Assembly (NCBI GenBank): GCA_910586485.1 | Contig: CAJUIA010000016.1 | Coordinates: forward strand, 32,989 to 96,988 | Length of the DNA stretch: 64,000 nucleotides | Direction of reading: 5' to 3' | DNA from: an uncultured Acetatifactor sp. | Lineage (GTDB): Bacteria > Bacillota > Clostridia > Lachnospirales > Lachnospiraceae | Part shown: positions 53,199 through 62,159 of the stretch, in pieces | Layout: every line of letters starts with the position of its first letter | Numbering within the stretch: the first letter of the stretch is position 1 | Notes under the pieces: generated by a model | The model's input: the letters and a program-made list of their open reading frames with translations, nothing else | Told to the model about the DNA's origin: nothing | The model's database searches: none | Translations under genes and position numbers: made by a program

Positions 53199-54203
53199 AT
53201 GGCAAAAATTGGTATATTGGGCGGGGGAAGCTGGGGCATTGCGCTGGCGGTGCTGCTGCATAAGAACGGACATGAAATTACGGTGTGGTCTGCATTGGAA
53301 TCCGAGATCCGGATGCTTGAGGAAAATCGTGAGCATAAGATGCTGCCGGGGGTAAAGCTGTCGGAGGACACAGAATTTACCACAGACAGGCAAAAGGCAG
53401 TGGAGGGAAAGGACCTGCTGGTGATGTCCGTGGCCAGCTCTTATACAAGGGAGACGGCCGGGGGGATCAGTGCCTATGTACAGCCGGGGCAAAGAATCGT
53501 CAATGTGGCCAAGGGCATTGAAGAAGGGACGCTGATGACGCTCTCGGAGATTATCGAGCAGGAGATTCCGCAGGCGGATGTGGCGGTGATGTCCGGTCCT
53601 TCCCATGCGGAAGAGGTGGGCAGGGGAATTCCTACTACCATTGTGGTGGGGGCGAAAACACAGGCCACGGCGGAATATATTCAGAATCTGTTTATGAACG
53701 AGGTTTTCCGGGTCTATATCAGTCCTGACATTCTGGGCATGGAGCTGGGCGGCGCTTTAAAAAACGTGGTGGCGCTGGCGGCAGGAATTGCAGACGGCTT
53801 AGGTTACGGAGATAACACAAAAGCTGCTCTGATCACCAGAGGAATTACGGAGATTGCCCGTCTGGGGACTGCCATGGGCGGCAGGTTTGAAACCTTCTGC
53901 GGGCTTACGGGAATCGGAGATTTGATCGTGACCTGTGCCAGTATGCACTCCAGAAACCGCAGGGCGGGTATTCTCATCGGACAGGGAAAAAGCTGTGAGG
54001 AAGCCATGACAGAGGTGCAGATGGTGGTGGAGGGGGTGCATTCGGCTAAAGCGGCCATGGCCCTGGCAAAAAAGTACGATGTTGCACTGCCCATCATCGA
54101 GCAGGTGAATGCGGTGCTGTTTGAGGGGAAGAGCGCGGACCGGGCGGTGAAGGACCTGATGCTCAGGGATAAGAAAATAGAAGTGCCGGCATTCTTCTCA
54201 TAA
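53199..54203 (+). CDS. gpsA: Glycerol-3-phosphate dehydrogenase [NAD(P)+]
   Basis: GpsA reduces dihydroxyacetone phosphate to glycerol 3-phosphate, the acceptor for PlsY encoded just upstream. The protein starts MAKIGILGGGSWGIALAVLL with the nucleotide loop, and has SGPSHAEEV, the catalytic lysine block GGALKNVVALAAGIADGLGYGDNTKAALITRG and ETFCGLTGIGDLIVTC. I place the start at 53199 by homology; an ATG at 53187 adds four residues and is equally possible by ribosome site. Length is 334 aa. Confidence 0.96.
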   Translation: MAKIGILGGGSWGIALAVLLHKNGHEITVWSALESEIRMLEENREHKMLPGVKLSEDTEFTTDRQKAVEGKDLLVMSVASSYTRETAGGISAYVQPGQRIVNVAKGIEEGTLMTLSEIIEQEIPQADVAVMSGPSHAEEVGRGIPTTIVVGAKTQATAEYIQNLFMNEVFRVYISPDILGMELGGALKNVVALAAGIADGLGYGDNTKAALITRGITEIARLGTAMGGRFETFCGLTGIGDLIVTCASMHSRNRRAGILIGQGKSCEEAMTEVQMVVEGVHSAKAAMALAKKYDVALPIIEQVNAVLFEGKSADRAVKDLMLRDKKIEVPAFFS

Positions 54204-54227
54204 ATTGTTTGTGACAAGGAGGTAAGC

Positions 54228-55202
54228 GTGGATTTATTTGAAAAGATATGCGCTCAGCTGGGGCTGGGAAAGCTGACTGCGCCGCCGGCAGCCCTGTCCG
54301 GCGGATTTTTGCATAAAATGTATTCGCTGGAGACGGAAACAGGGAAATATGCCTTGAAGCTGTTAAACCCGTATATTATGAAGCGGGATAAGGTAATGGA
54401 GAATTACCGGCGGGCAGAAGAGCTGGAGGCAAAGCTGGAGAGCAGAGGGCTTCCTATTCTGTCAGCTCGTATTTTCAGCGGGAAAAAGATGCAGGAGTCA
54501 GACGGGCAGTATTATTATCTGTTTGCGTTTTTTGACGGGAAGGCGCTGCAAAATTCGGAAATTGAAATCAGCCACTGTGAAAAGATGGGCAGTACCCTTG
54601 CCCGCATCCATGAGATCGAGCGGCGCAGGGAAAGGGTGCAGATAGACGAGATACACGGAAATTGGGGATATTATTTGGAGAAGCTGTCCGGGCAGGATCA
54701 TGATTTGTGGGAGCTGATGCAGGAAAATCTGGAGCTGATTACAAGCCTGGAGGCCAAGGGTAATGCCGCCCTTGGCAGGCTGCCGGAGGAAGTGACGATC
54801 TGCCATAATGATATGGACAGCAAAAATGTGCTTTGGCGGGGAGGGGAATTTCGGATCATTGATCTGGAATGTCTTTCCTATGAGAGCCCTTATCTGGAGC
54901 TGTACGATCTGGCGCTGAACTGGGCAGGATATGAGGACTGTGCCATTGATCCGCAGAAGCTGAAAAGTCTTGTGAGGGCTTACGGCGACGGGGGCGGCAG
55001 GCTGCCGGAGGACTGGGAATGTCTTTATGAGGCGGAGCTGGCAGCAAAGCTGGACTGGCTGGAATTTAATCTCAAGAGGACATTGGGCCTGGAGGGCGGA
55101 GAGGACGAAAAGCAGCTTGGCGCTTCCATGGTAAAGTGGGCGGTCCGGCACATCCGATATTACGCGGAGAAGAAGGACGAGATTTTAAACGGTGTGGCAT
55201 AA
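54228..55202 (+). CDS. Aminoglycoside phosphotransferase/CotS-like kinase family protein
   Basis: The 324-aa protein has an APH/choline-kinase fold. The Brenner-like loop HNDMDSKNVLW (near residue 193) and the metal-binding IDLECLSYESPYLELYDLALNW are visible, and KYALKLL could supply the ATP lysine. Members phosphorylate small molecules or act in spore coat (CotS). It starts with GTG, 24 bases after gpsA, and is closed by a terminator. The substrate is unknown. Confidence 0.85.
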   Translation: MDLFEKICAQLGLGKLTAPPAALSGGFLHKMYSLETETGKYALKLLNPYIMKRDKVMENYRRAEELEAKLESRGLPILSARIFSGKKMQESDGQYYYLFAFFDGKALQNSEIEISHCEKMGSTLARIHEIERRRERVQIDEIHGNWGYYLEKLSGQDHDLWELMQENLELITSLEAKGNAALGRLPEEVTICHNDMDSKNVLWRGGEFRIIDLECLSYESPYLELYDLALNWAGYEDCAIDPQKLKSLVRAYGDGGGRLPEDWECLYEAELAAKLDWLEFNLKRTLGLEGGEDEKQLGASMVKWAVRHIRYYAEKKDEILNGVA

Positions 55203-55216
55203 AGGGATGGATCATA

Positions 55217-55245
55217 AAAAAAGACTCCGAGGAGGGGTCTTTTTT
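55217..55245 (+). terminator. Intrinsic terminator before the sigma-factor gene
   Basis: AAAAAAGACTCC (55217-55228) pairs with GGGGTCTTTTTT (55234-55245) with one wobble pair and a 5-base loop. It ends the der-plsY-gpsA-kinase message. Confidence 0.92.
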
Positions 55246-55327
55246 CGAACCTTTTTTTAATTTTAGAGACTATAATAATGAACACGGATTGTTTGTGCCG
55301 GCATGTCAGGAAGTGTGGAGAAAGAAA

Positions 55328-56971
55328 ATGAACAAGTTTGACTTTAGTGAATATGTTGACAGACTGTATTCGGCAGCGGTGAGGAAGACGGGGGACAGCT
55401 GCGTGGCGGAGGATATTGTCCAGGAGACCTTTTTGGCCGCGATCGGACAGTTGAAACGGGGCAGCCGGCCGGAGGATATGTGGTCCTGGCTTCTGGGAAT
55501 TTTGTCCAATAAGTACTGCGACTGGCTCAGGGAGAAATACAAATATCCCAGGATCAGCTTCGAAGAATATCCTTTCGATATTGCCGGGGAAGATGAGGCA
55601 GAGGATGATTCGGAGGAAAAGCTGGAAGCAATTCGCAGAGAGCTGGGGCTTCTGGCAAATGCTTACCGTGAGGTTATGGTGCGTTTCTACCTGCGCGGCC
55701 ACAGCCTGGAGAGAATTGCAGAGGATTTGCAGATTCCGGTGGGAACCGTGAAAAGCCGCCTGAATATGGGAAGGAAATATGTTAAGGAAGGAGTTGGAGA
55801 TATGGAAAATTACGAGAGCTTCAGCAAGCAGAGCTATGATCCGGATATACTTTATATCGCGTGTGCAGGCGAAGAGGGACTTCATCAGGAGCCGTTTTCT
55901 CTGGTGCCCCAGTCGGACAGACTCAGCCAGAGTATTCTGATTCAGGCTTATCAGAAGCCGCTTACGGAAGAAGAGATCGCCAGGGCGCTGGGAGTTCCGA
56001 CTGCATTTGTGGAGCCAGTAGTAAAAAGACTGACAGAGGGCGAGCTGATGTACAGAGCGGAAGGGGGACGTAAGGTATATACGGATTTTATTATCTATAC
56101 CGATGAGGACAGAAAGGCAACTTTTGACAAACAGCTTGCCGTGGCGGAAGCGCATTTCCCGCTGTTTTGGGAAGAGTTGGAAAAAGGTCTGACAGCGTTA
56201 AGAGAGAAGGCGTACTACAAGCGGCAGAAGGAACATGCCAAACATAAGCTGGAGCTGCATTTTTGTGTGAAGACGCTGATGAATGTCCATAGTACCGTGC
56301 GGGATGAGGTGACGGGGACCATGCCCTATTCCCAGTATCCTTATCACAGGGACGGCGGCAGATGGCTGGCCATCGGCAATCAATATTCCGCAGGGAACGG
56401 GCCCCAAGAGGATAAGGAATTTCAAAAGTACAGTGTCAACGGAGAAGCGGGCTGCAACGAGAAAAATTTCCGGGATGCCGATTGTATTGAACTCAGGGAA
56501 TATGCCACGTTTCTGGGCGGGAATCCGGATTTCGGGAAACGCCTGCAGTATGTAAAGTGGTTTTACGAGCTGGCATCAGGGGTGCCCGCGGAGGAATTAT
56601 CCGTGGATGCCCGTGTACTGCAGGATACGGATCTCCTGACGGAGGCCGGGTTCCTGACGAGGACGGAAGAGGGGCCTGCACTTGATATTCCCGTGCTTAA
56701 GCGGGAAGAGTACCGGGATGAATGTCTGCTTGTGTCAGAGTATGCGGAAAGGGTGGCCGGGAAGGTCAGAGAGATACTGCTGTCTGTTTTCCAGAGCGGA
56801 TATGTGCGTCTGCCCAAGCATTTAAAGAGCGTGCCGAAATGGCAGCAATATATGTACTGTGGGAACAGCGTGCCGATGGCGGTGATTTTTCAGGCTATGG
56901 AAAAGGGAGTTTTCTTAAAGAATGTGGATTATCCCTTGCCGGCGTCGCTGCTGATTTTTGATAAAGGATGA
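55328..56971 (+). CDS. ECF-like sigma-70 factor with long C-terminal extension
   Basis: The first 155 residues of this 547-aa protein are an ECF sigma factor: region 2 with YSAAVRKTGDSCVAEDIVQETF and WSWLLGILSNKYCDWLREKYK, and region 4 with MVRFYLRGHSLERIAEDLQIPVGTVKSRL. ECF factors normally end near 180 residues. Here the chain continues about 370 residues: a winged-helix-like part (about 205-270, TEEEIARALGVPTAFVEPVVKRL), then an unrecognised domain. No anti-sigma gene is adjacent. The extension may replace it. The ATG at 55328 is chosen because upstream frame crosses the terminator. Confidence 0.85.
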   Translation: MNKFDFSEYVDRLYSAAVRKTGDSCVAEDIVQETFLAAIGQLKRGSRPEDMWSWLLGILSNKYCDWLREKYKYPRISFEEYPFDIAGEDEAEDDSEEKLEAIRRELGLLANAYREVMVRFYLRGHSLERIAEDLQIPVGTVKSRLNMGRKYVKEGVGDMENYESFSKQSYDPDILYIACAGEEGLHQEPFSLVPQSDRLSQSILIQAYQKPLTEEEIARALGVPTAFVEPVVKRLTEGELMYRAEGGRKVYTDFIIYTDEDRKATFDKQLAVAEAHFPLFWEELEKGLTALREKAYYKRQKEHAKHKLELHFCVKTLMNVHSTVRDEVTGTMPYSQYPYHRDGGRWLAIGNQYSAGNGPQEDKEFQKYSVNGEAGCNEKNFRDADCIELREYATFLGGNPDFGKRLQYVKWFYELASGVPAEELSVDARVLQDTDLLTEAGFLTRTEEGPALDIPVLKREEYRDECLLVSEYAERVAGKVREILLSVFQSGYVRLPKHLKSVPKWQQYMYCGNSVPMAVIFQAMEKGVFLKNVDYPLPASLLIFDKG

Positions 56972-56981
56972 GAAAAGAATT

Positions 56982-57008
56982 AAGGGGCCGCCATGAAGGC
57001 GGCCTCTT
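56982..57008. terminator. GC-rich hairpin between convergent sigma and metF genes
   Basis: AAGGGGCCGCC (56982-56992) pairs with GGCGGCCTCTT (56998-57008) with a wobble pair and a 5-base loop. Short A- and T-runs lie on both sides, so it can act for both genes. Confidence 0.75.
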
Positions 57009-57020
57009 TAGACGTGCTGT

Positions 57021-57060
57021 GCAGGCATGGTATACCATGCCGCAGGTATACCATGCCTGC
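57021..57060. repeat. Perfect 15-bp inverted repeat around an 18-bp palindrome
   Basis: GCAGGCATGGTATAC (57021-57035) is the exact reverse complement of GTATACCATGCCTGC (57046-57060). Inside, 57024-57041 is itself a perfect palindrome (GGCATGGTA/TACCATGCC). The unit GGTATACCATGCC occurs twice in direct order. It could be an operator, a repeated extragenic element or a second terminator. Confidence 0.85.
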
Positions 57061-57119
57061 GGATATGCTGTATCTGCGGACTCTGGGTATATGTTTCGTC
57101 GGCTGCAGGCTTTATAAGT

Positions 57120-57977
57120 TTACCGATAAATTGCTTCAGTAATTTCCCTTGCCGTTTTCGGCTTATTCATGGTGTAAAGATGGATGTCGCTTATGCCGTT
57201 TTCCTGTAAATCTCTGATCTGGCGGATGGCGTAATCAATGCCGGCCTTGCGCATTTCCTCCGGATTTTCCCCGTAGGAGGCAATGATGTCCGCCAAGGCC
57301 TTGGGCACGCTGGAGCCTGCCAGAGTGATGGTAGTACCGATCTGCTTTGCGGAGGTGATGGGCATGATACCGGCGCAGATGGGAACGGTAATTCCTTTTT
57401 TTTCTGCCTTTTCCAGAAAGCCGTAATAAAAATCATTATCAAAAAACAGCTGGCTGATGAGGAATTCCGCACCGGCCTCCTGTTTTTTCTTCAGGTTATT
57501 TAAATCGGACTCCATGCTGAAGGCCTCGAAATGCTTTTCGGGATAGCAGGCTCCGGCCAGACGAAGATTCGTTTTTTCTTTCAAAAATGCCATCATGTCG
57601 CTGGCATGGGCAAAATCTCTGGAAGCAAACTGTTCGTCGGTCATATCCCTGGGACGGTCTCCCCTTAAGGCCAGCACATGATTTACATTGTGCTTTTTTA
57701 ATTCCTCGTAAACCGCCAGCAGCTGCTCTTTGCGGCTGCCTACGCAGGTCATGTGGGCCACAGCGTCAATTCCCAGTTTATTTTGTATGTAGGAGGCAAT
57801 TTCAATCGTCTGTCCGGAACGGCTGCCGCCGGCGCCATAGGTGACGCTGATAAAGTCGGGGGAAAGTGCGCCCAGAGCGTCCAATACCTCGTAGGCTTTT
57901 TCAAACTCACCGTCTTTCTTCGGGGGAAATACCTCAAAGGAGAGGCTTCTTTTTTTCTCAAAGATGTTTTTGATCAT
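57120..57977 (-). CDS. metF: Methylenetetrahydrofolate reductase
   Basis: The 285-aa TIM-barrel enzyme reduces methylene-THF to methyl-THF for methionine synthesis or the Wood-Ljungdahl pathway. It has SFEVFPPKKDGEFEKAY, SVTYGAGGSRSG, VAHMTCVG and ALRGDRPRD near the FAD site. The ATG at 57977 follows AAAGGA; an upstream ATG at 58016 is rejected. No metV or other acetogenesis gene is adjacent. It is convergent with the sigma gene and preceded by short tandem repeats. Confidence 0.94.
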   Translation of the reverse strand: MIKNIFEKKRSLSFEVFPPKKDGEFEKAYEVLDALGALSPDFISVTYGAGGSRSGQTIEIASYIQNKLGIDAVAHMTCVGSRKEQLLAVYEELKKHNVNHVLALRGDRPRDMTDEQFASRDFAHASDMMAFLKEKTNLRLAGACYPEKHFEAFSMESDLNNLKKKQEAGAEFLISQLFFDNDFYYGFLEKAEKKGITVPICAGIMPITSAKQIGTTITLAGSSVPKALADIIASYGENPEEMRKAGIDYAIRQIRDLQENGISDIHLYTMNKPKTAREITEAIYR

Positions 57978-57994
57978 AATTTTTCCTTTCTTAT

Positions 57995-58057
57995 TGTCAA
58001 TAAAAGCATATGTCAATAAAAACTTATACCGGTAAAATTTATGTCAGTAAAGACTCA
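57995..58057. repeat. Four imperfect 15-16-bp tandem repeats before metF
   Basis: Units begin at 57995, 58011, 58027 and 58042 with the pattern TGTCAATAAAANCTTA; the third copy (TACCGGTAAAATTTA) is the most changed. On the coding strand each gives TTTTATTGACA, containing a -35-like TTGACA. They cover the space just upstream of the metF ribosome site, where a regulator or promoter would sit. Confidence 0.6.
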
Positions 58058-58087
58058 GCGCGCGGATGCAGTATTTTCCGCGGGATT

Positions 58088-59107
58088 TTACCAGCAGTAA
58101 TAGGTATAGCTGACGCCGTCTGCTTTGATGGAGATTTCCATACTTTTACCGTCAGCGGCCGCTTCTTCGGGAATCGGGAACAGATAGTGGATATATTCCG
58201 TGCTTAAGGGCAGCAGATCAATGGAACTGGCGCCTTCAAACATGCTTCTGCTGTTTATTTCCGCCATGGCGGCGCCCTGGTATTGTTCCCCGTCGATGGT
58301 CAGCTTGACGGAGAGGGCTTTTTTGGCGGAAATTTTCTGAGGGGACAAGTTCTGATATGCCACGCAGAAATTGACATAGGTTTCCCCTGCTTCCGCAGCA
58401 AAATGATTGTATGCCATGCCCGGATTGGGCGGGACCACGTCGGCGGTAATTTCATAAAAATCTACATAAAATTTAGCGTTTTCAGTAATTACAATTTCAC
58501 CGTCGGCAATGGTTTCGGAGGTCTTGCCGGAGGCTTTGCTGATTTCGCCGACGGAGATGGGGCCGGTTTCCCCTTCCCGCACCAGGATTCGATAGTCGCT
58601 GCCGCAGATGGAGGTGTTGATTTCAAGCATACGGTCACTGCCTGATATTTCTTCCGGGGCGGTAAAGAGATAGTGCAGATATATCGTATCTGACGGGTCA
58701 ACCCATGAATCATAATAGGTGCGTGACAGGAAACGGTCTTCGCCCTCTTCTTCCATCAGAGAACCCGTATATTGATAGATGCCGGAGTATACCAGAGTAC
58801 CGGTAATAATGTCATAAACGGCAGCCTCTTCGCTGCCGATATTCTTGCAGGAAAGGCAGAAGTCCACATATACCTTGCCCTTTTCCGCCGAATAATACAG
58901 CTCTGGGTCCTCTGTGATATTGACATATTCCAGGTGAAATTCAAAGGAATCGTCGGCGGTGACGGTGTCGCCGATGGCGGCAGCAGAGGCGGTGTTTTCC
59001 TCTGTCACAGAGGGAGCCTTTCCCGCAGTGGAGTCATTGGCACAGCCTGAAAAGCAGATGGTAATAAAGGCGCTGACCGCCAGCGCCGGCAAAAGATGTT
59101 TTTTCAT
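58088..59107 (-). CDS. Lipoprotein with two DUF5067-like domains
   Basis: The 339-aa protein has a lipoprotein signal with lipobox FSGC (C22). Two related domains follow: residues about 50-190 and 205-339. They align in order, for instance SAEKGKVYVDFCLSCKN with AAEAGETYVNFCVAYQN, and TIYLHYLFTAPEE with TEYIHYLFPIPEE. This matches the DUF4352/DUF5067 immunoglobulin-like surface domains of Firmicutes. Ligand and role are unknown. It is transcribed away from the YD/LysM gene from an overlapping promoter. Confidence 0.82.
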   Translation of the reverse strand: MKKHLLPALAVSAFITICFSGCANDSTAGKAPSVTEENTASAAAIGDTVTADDSFEFHLEYVNITEDPELYYSAEKGKVYVDFCLSCKNIGSEEAAVYDIITGTLVYSGIYQYTGSLMEEEGEDRFLSRTYYDSWVDPSDTIYLHYLFTAPEEISGSDRMLEINTSICGSDYRILVREGETGPISVGEISKASGKTSETIADGEIVITENAKFYVDFYEITADVVPPNPGMAYNHFAAEAGETYVNFCVAYQNLSPQKISAKKALSVKLTIDGEQYQGAAMAEINSRSMFEGASSIDLLPLSTEYIHYLFPIPEEAAADGKSMEISIKADGVSYTYYCW

Positions 59108-59155
59108 AGCGTATAATTTCCTTTTTACCGCGTGTCTTTGGTTTGCGGTATGGTT

Positions 59156-59184
59156 ATTTTATCATTTTAAAATTGTGTTTACAA
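59156..59184 (-). promoter_or_regulatory. Candidate promoter of the duplicated-domain lipoprotein
   Basis: Minus strand: TTGTAA (59179-59184), 17 bases, TAAAAT (59156-59161). The -35 overlaps that of the plus-strand promoter at 59178-59207. Confidence 0.55.
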
Positions 59185-59207
59185 GATGAATTTTACCAGT
59201 GTATAAT
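59178..59207 (+). promoter_or_regulatory. Candidate promoter of the YD/LysM-J-HscC cluster
   Basis: TTTACA (59178-59183), 18 bases, TATAAT (59202-59207), giving a leader of about 65 bases before 59281. The -35 is shared with the opposite promoter. Confidence 0.72.
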
Positions 59208-59280
59208 TTTGATATAGCAGGCAGCTTATGAATGGCATGGCGGAACAGTTGCAGATTTACGGCGTCAGGAGAGGCAGTTT

Positions 59281-61020
59281 ATGAAGCAAAAGAAACCGGG
59301 AAATGCGATATTTCGGGTAGTCGGATACTTAATCATAGTTATACTGGGGATGATGGCGGCGTCTGTTTCCATGATGTTTGAGCTTTTTTCGCAGGAGGGA
59401 AAAAAGCAGACGGCTGCGGAACAGGCGGAAGCGCAAAAAGAGCAGGAACGGCGGGGCGGCGCGGCGGATCATATAGAATTGGCAGAAAAAAACATACCAG
59501 AGGAAGCGGACGGCTTTGCACTCTGGAACATTACATATTATTTTTATGATGATCAGGGACGGCGTACTGCCATACACCAATATGATTCTGCAGGGGAGCT
59601 TTTTAAATATAAGCATTATACATATGACGAGCAGGGCAATCGGATTCTGGAGCAGTCGGAATCTCCCGGCTTAAGCTGGGAGACCTACGGGGAGGTACGC
59701 TTTACTTACGATGAGGAAAATCGGCTTACGCTGGAACAGTGTTACGACGGTGACGTATTAAGCAGTGAATATTTTTTCCGGTATATGCCGGACGGGAGTA
59801 CCCATTCGGTGGTACAGAACTATGATGAAGACGGACAGAAGAGTACTTGGTTCACCACGATTTTCAATGAAAATGACGACCCGGTATCCGAGTATCATTA
59901 CAACGAGGAAGATCAGGTCCAAAGCTGTAAGCTGTACCGTTATGACGAGGAAGGGCGGCAGATTTATTATATCTGCTATAACAAGGGGGATGAGACTACC
60001 AGGCCCTTAAGGGAGGTTTTCACGGAGTACGGGGAGAACCAGTCAGTAAGGATTTCCTATGAGCCGTTAGGGCATCTTAATTCGGCGCATTATGTAACTA
60101 CCGATGAAAATAGCAAGACAGAAATGTATTATCTGGCAGGCTACAGCGGGGGAAGCGGCGGAGATGACATCCGGATTCTTGGGCAGGAAGAGCCAAAATG
60201 GAACAGGGAGCTGAAATTCTGGGAGGGAAACTGGCGGACTTATGATGGGGAGAACATGCTTTCCCGTCTACACTGCAGCTATGACACGATCTATACTTAT
60301 GCCGCTTACTGGTATGAGGAAGGAAATAAGATCAGAGAGCTTTGGTATGACAGAGGCTTTACTAAGATGCTGCGGTATGTATATAACGCGGATGACACAC
60401 TGGCTAAATGCTATGAGTATGAACTGCGTTTGGAAAAATCGGAAGCTGAGCTGCCGGACGGCGTTCCGGTGTATCTGGAGGAAGAACTGCAGGATGGCAC
60501 CCGCATTCGTCTGGAATACAAGGATAATGTCACCCTGCAGAGGCTGCTCTGCACCAACGCGGAGGGAACTGTTCTCAGGGAGATTACCTTTGAGACGGAA
60601 GCCGGTAACCGCGGCAGGATTGATGAGTGGTATGAACCTTTAAAGGAGCAGCTGTGGGCGGAAGCGCTGATTCCTACTGAGGACGGGATTGCTCCGGCGG
60701 ACAGGACGACAGAGGCAGGGAAGGAAGAAGGAGAAAACCAGACCGGACAGATGGCCGGAGAAGAGCAGGAAGGCAGCTTAGGACAAGGCGATTCAGGGGA
60801 AGACGCGGAGGAAGACAGGGAAGAATTCGGGGATCAAATCAGCTTTCCCTGCTATTATGTGGTGCAGAGGGGAGACAGCCTGTGGACGATTGCCGAGCGG
60901 ATTTACGGAGATCCTTATCAGTTTGTGATCATTTACAGGGCAAATAAAACGGCCATCGGTCCGGACTGGAACTTTATTCCCACAGGTATGCTGCTTCTGC
61001 TTCCGGAGCCGGATCTTTAA
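59281..61020 (+). CDS. Membrane-anchored YD-like repeat protein with C-terminal LysM
   Basis: The 579-aa protein has an N-terminal membrane anchor (residues about 10-32, no cleavage site), about ten YD-like units (about 75-400) such as YYFYDDQGRRTAIHQYDSAGELFKY, an acidic Gly/Glu-rich stretch (about 470-520), and a LysM domain (about 525-575, YYVVQRGDSLWTIAERIYGD). LysM binds peptidoglycan, so it should bridge membrane and wall. A related YD-like protein is at 23040. The J-protein gene starts 53 bases later. Confidence 0.82.
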   Translation: MKQKKPGNAIFRVVGYLIIVILGMMAASVSMMFELFSQEGKKQTAAEQAEAQKEQERRGGAADHIELAEKNIPEEADGFALWNITYYFYDDQGRRTAIHQYDSAGELFKYKHYTYDEQGNRILEQSESPGLSWETYGEVRFTYDEENRLTLEQCYDGDVLSSEYFFRYMPDGSTHSVVQNYDEDGQKSTWFTTIFNENDDPVSEYHYNEEDQVQSCKLYRYDEEGRQIYYICYNKGDETTRPLREVFTEYGENQSVRISYEPLGHLNSAHYVTTDENSKTEMYYLAGYSGGSGGDDIRILGQEEPKWNRELKFWEGNWRTYDGENMLSRLHCSYDTIYTYAAYWYEEGNKIRELWYDRGFTKMLRYVYNADDTLAKCYEYELRLEKSEAELPDGVPVYLEEELQDGTRIRLEYKDNVTLQRLLCTNAEGTVLREITFETEAGNRGRIDEWYEPLKEQLWAEALIPTEDGIAPADRTTEAGKEEGENQTGQMAGEEQEGSLGQGDSGEDAEEDREEFGDQISFPCYYVVQRGDSLWTIAERIYGDPYQFVIIYRANKTAIGPDWNFIPTGMLLLLPEPDL

Positions 61021-61073
61021 CGGTTTTTTTAAACAATATATTTTCGCAGGAGAGTGTTTTAAAGGGTGATGGC

Positions 61074-62147
61074 ATGAATATATGGGAGATTCTGGGAATT
61101 TCGCCGACAGCAGATGTTGTCAGGATCAAAAAGGCATATGCGGACAGGGCGAAAACATGGCACCCGGAAGAACATCCGGAAGAATTTAAACGTCTGCGGT
61201 GTGCCTATCAGGAGGCTCTTAAGCAGGCCAAAAGCGGTACGGCAGGCAGGGCAGGTAAGACCTGGGAAATGGAGGAAACGCAGGGGGCGGAAGTGCGGGA
61301 AGCAGCCACGAAGTCTGTAGAGGAAGAGAAAGCCCCGGAGCCGGACGAGCCGCAGCCTCAATTCTCCTATGACGATGTCTCTTCTTCTTACAGAAAAGAG
61401 CTGGAGGAAACCTTTTTTGAAGAATTTCAGCGGATTGCTTGGAATCCTTATCTGCAAAACGTACAGGCGGTCTGGAGTTATTTCCTGTTTCGGCCGGTCT
61501 ACGATGAGTTGTATGCTGACAAGGATTTTTTACAAAGACTTTTGGCAGAAATCTGCGCAGTTTCCGGGTGGTACAGGGAAACGCTGGATCATTTTGAATA
61601 CTGGTATGAGCTTTATCGGAAGCCGGAGAAAAAGGAAAAGAAGGCTGACCGGCTGAAAGGCGTCAGTGCAAAATGGTGGAGGAAGAAGTGGCGGAGCAGG
61701 TTTACCTGTTTTATGTCGGAGCATCTGGTATCCCAGGAGATGCGGGGGGAGCATTATGCAATTCTGCAGATTATGAAGGACCGGGGGATAGACGGCAGCC
61801 TGTTGAACGGGATTTCCGTTCAGGCCTATTTAAAATATTATCACGGATTTATAGAAGACAGGCAAAGCTGGCCGGAGGAACAGCGGAAGATCAGCGGCAG
61901 AAAACGGATCAAGTATTGGACTTTGGGAACGTTACTGTTGCTGCTGGCGGCTGCTTTGATTTTGACATTGACGGTAAAAAAGGTGACGGATACGGCACGG
62001 GAAAAAGGTCTGCAGGAACAGAAAAGGATAGAGGATGAGCTTCTGCAGGAGAGCCGGGAGCAGGAAGAATGGCAGCAGGAGTTGGATGAGCGTTTTCAAA
62101 ATATGCAGGAACAGCACCGGGATTGGACGGAAATACCGGCGAATTAA
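61074..62147 (+). CDS. Membrane J-domain protein, co-chaperone of HscC
   Basis: The 357-aa protein starts with a short J domain (residues 3-50, MNIWEILGISPTADVVRIKKAYADR) whose HPD motif is HPE (30-32). A charged linker and an unrecognised central domain follow. A single membrane helix lies at about 281-301, then a Glu/Gln-rich coiled tail. It is encoded 12 bases before an HscC-type Hsp70, as E. coli DjlB/DjlC genes lie near hscC. It should recruit that Hsp70 to the membrane. HPE in place of HPD may weaken stimulation. Confidence 0.8.
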   Translation: MNIWEILGISPTADVVRIKKAYADRAKTWHPEEHPEEFKRLRCAYQEALKQAKSGTAGRAGKTWEMEETQGAEVREAATKSVEEEKAPEPDEPQPQFSYDDVSSSYRKELEETFFEEFQRIAWNPYLQNVQAVWSYFLFRPVYDELYADKDFLQRLLAEICAVSGWYRETLDHFEYWYELYRKPEKKEKKADRLKGVSAKWWRKKWRSRFTCFMSEHLVSQEMRGEHYAILQIMKDRGIDGSLLNGISVQAYLKYYHGFIEDRQSWPEEQRKISGRKRIKYWTLGTLLLLLAAALILTLTVKKVTDTAREKGLQEQKRIEDELLQESREQEEWQQELDERFQNMQEQHRDWTEIPAN

Positions 62148-62159
62148 GGAGAAAACAAT

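Noticed and set aside
55136..55327. Extension of the sigma-factor frame upstream
   Set aside because: It runs through the end of the kinase gene and a strong intrinsic terminator; the ATG at 55328 matches the sigma N-terminus.
55160..56155. 331-residue minus-strand frame opposite the sigma factor
   Set aside because: No ribosome site or recognisable domain, and it spans the terminator at 55217-55245.
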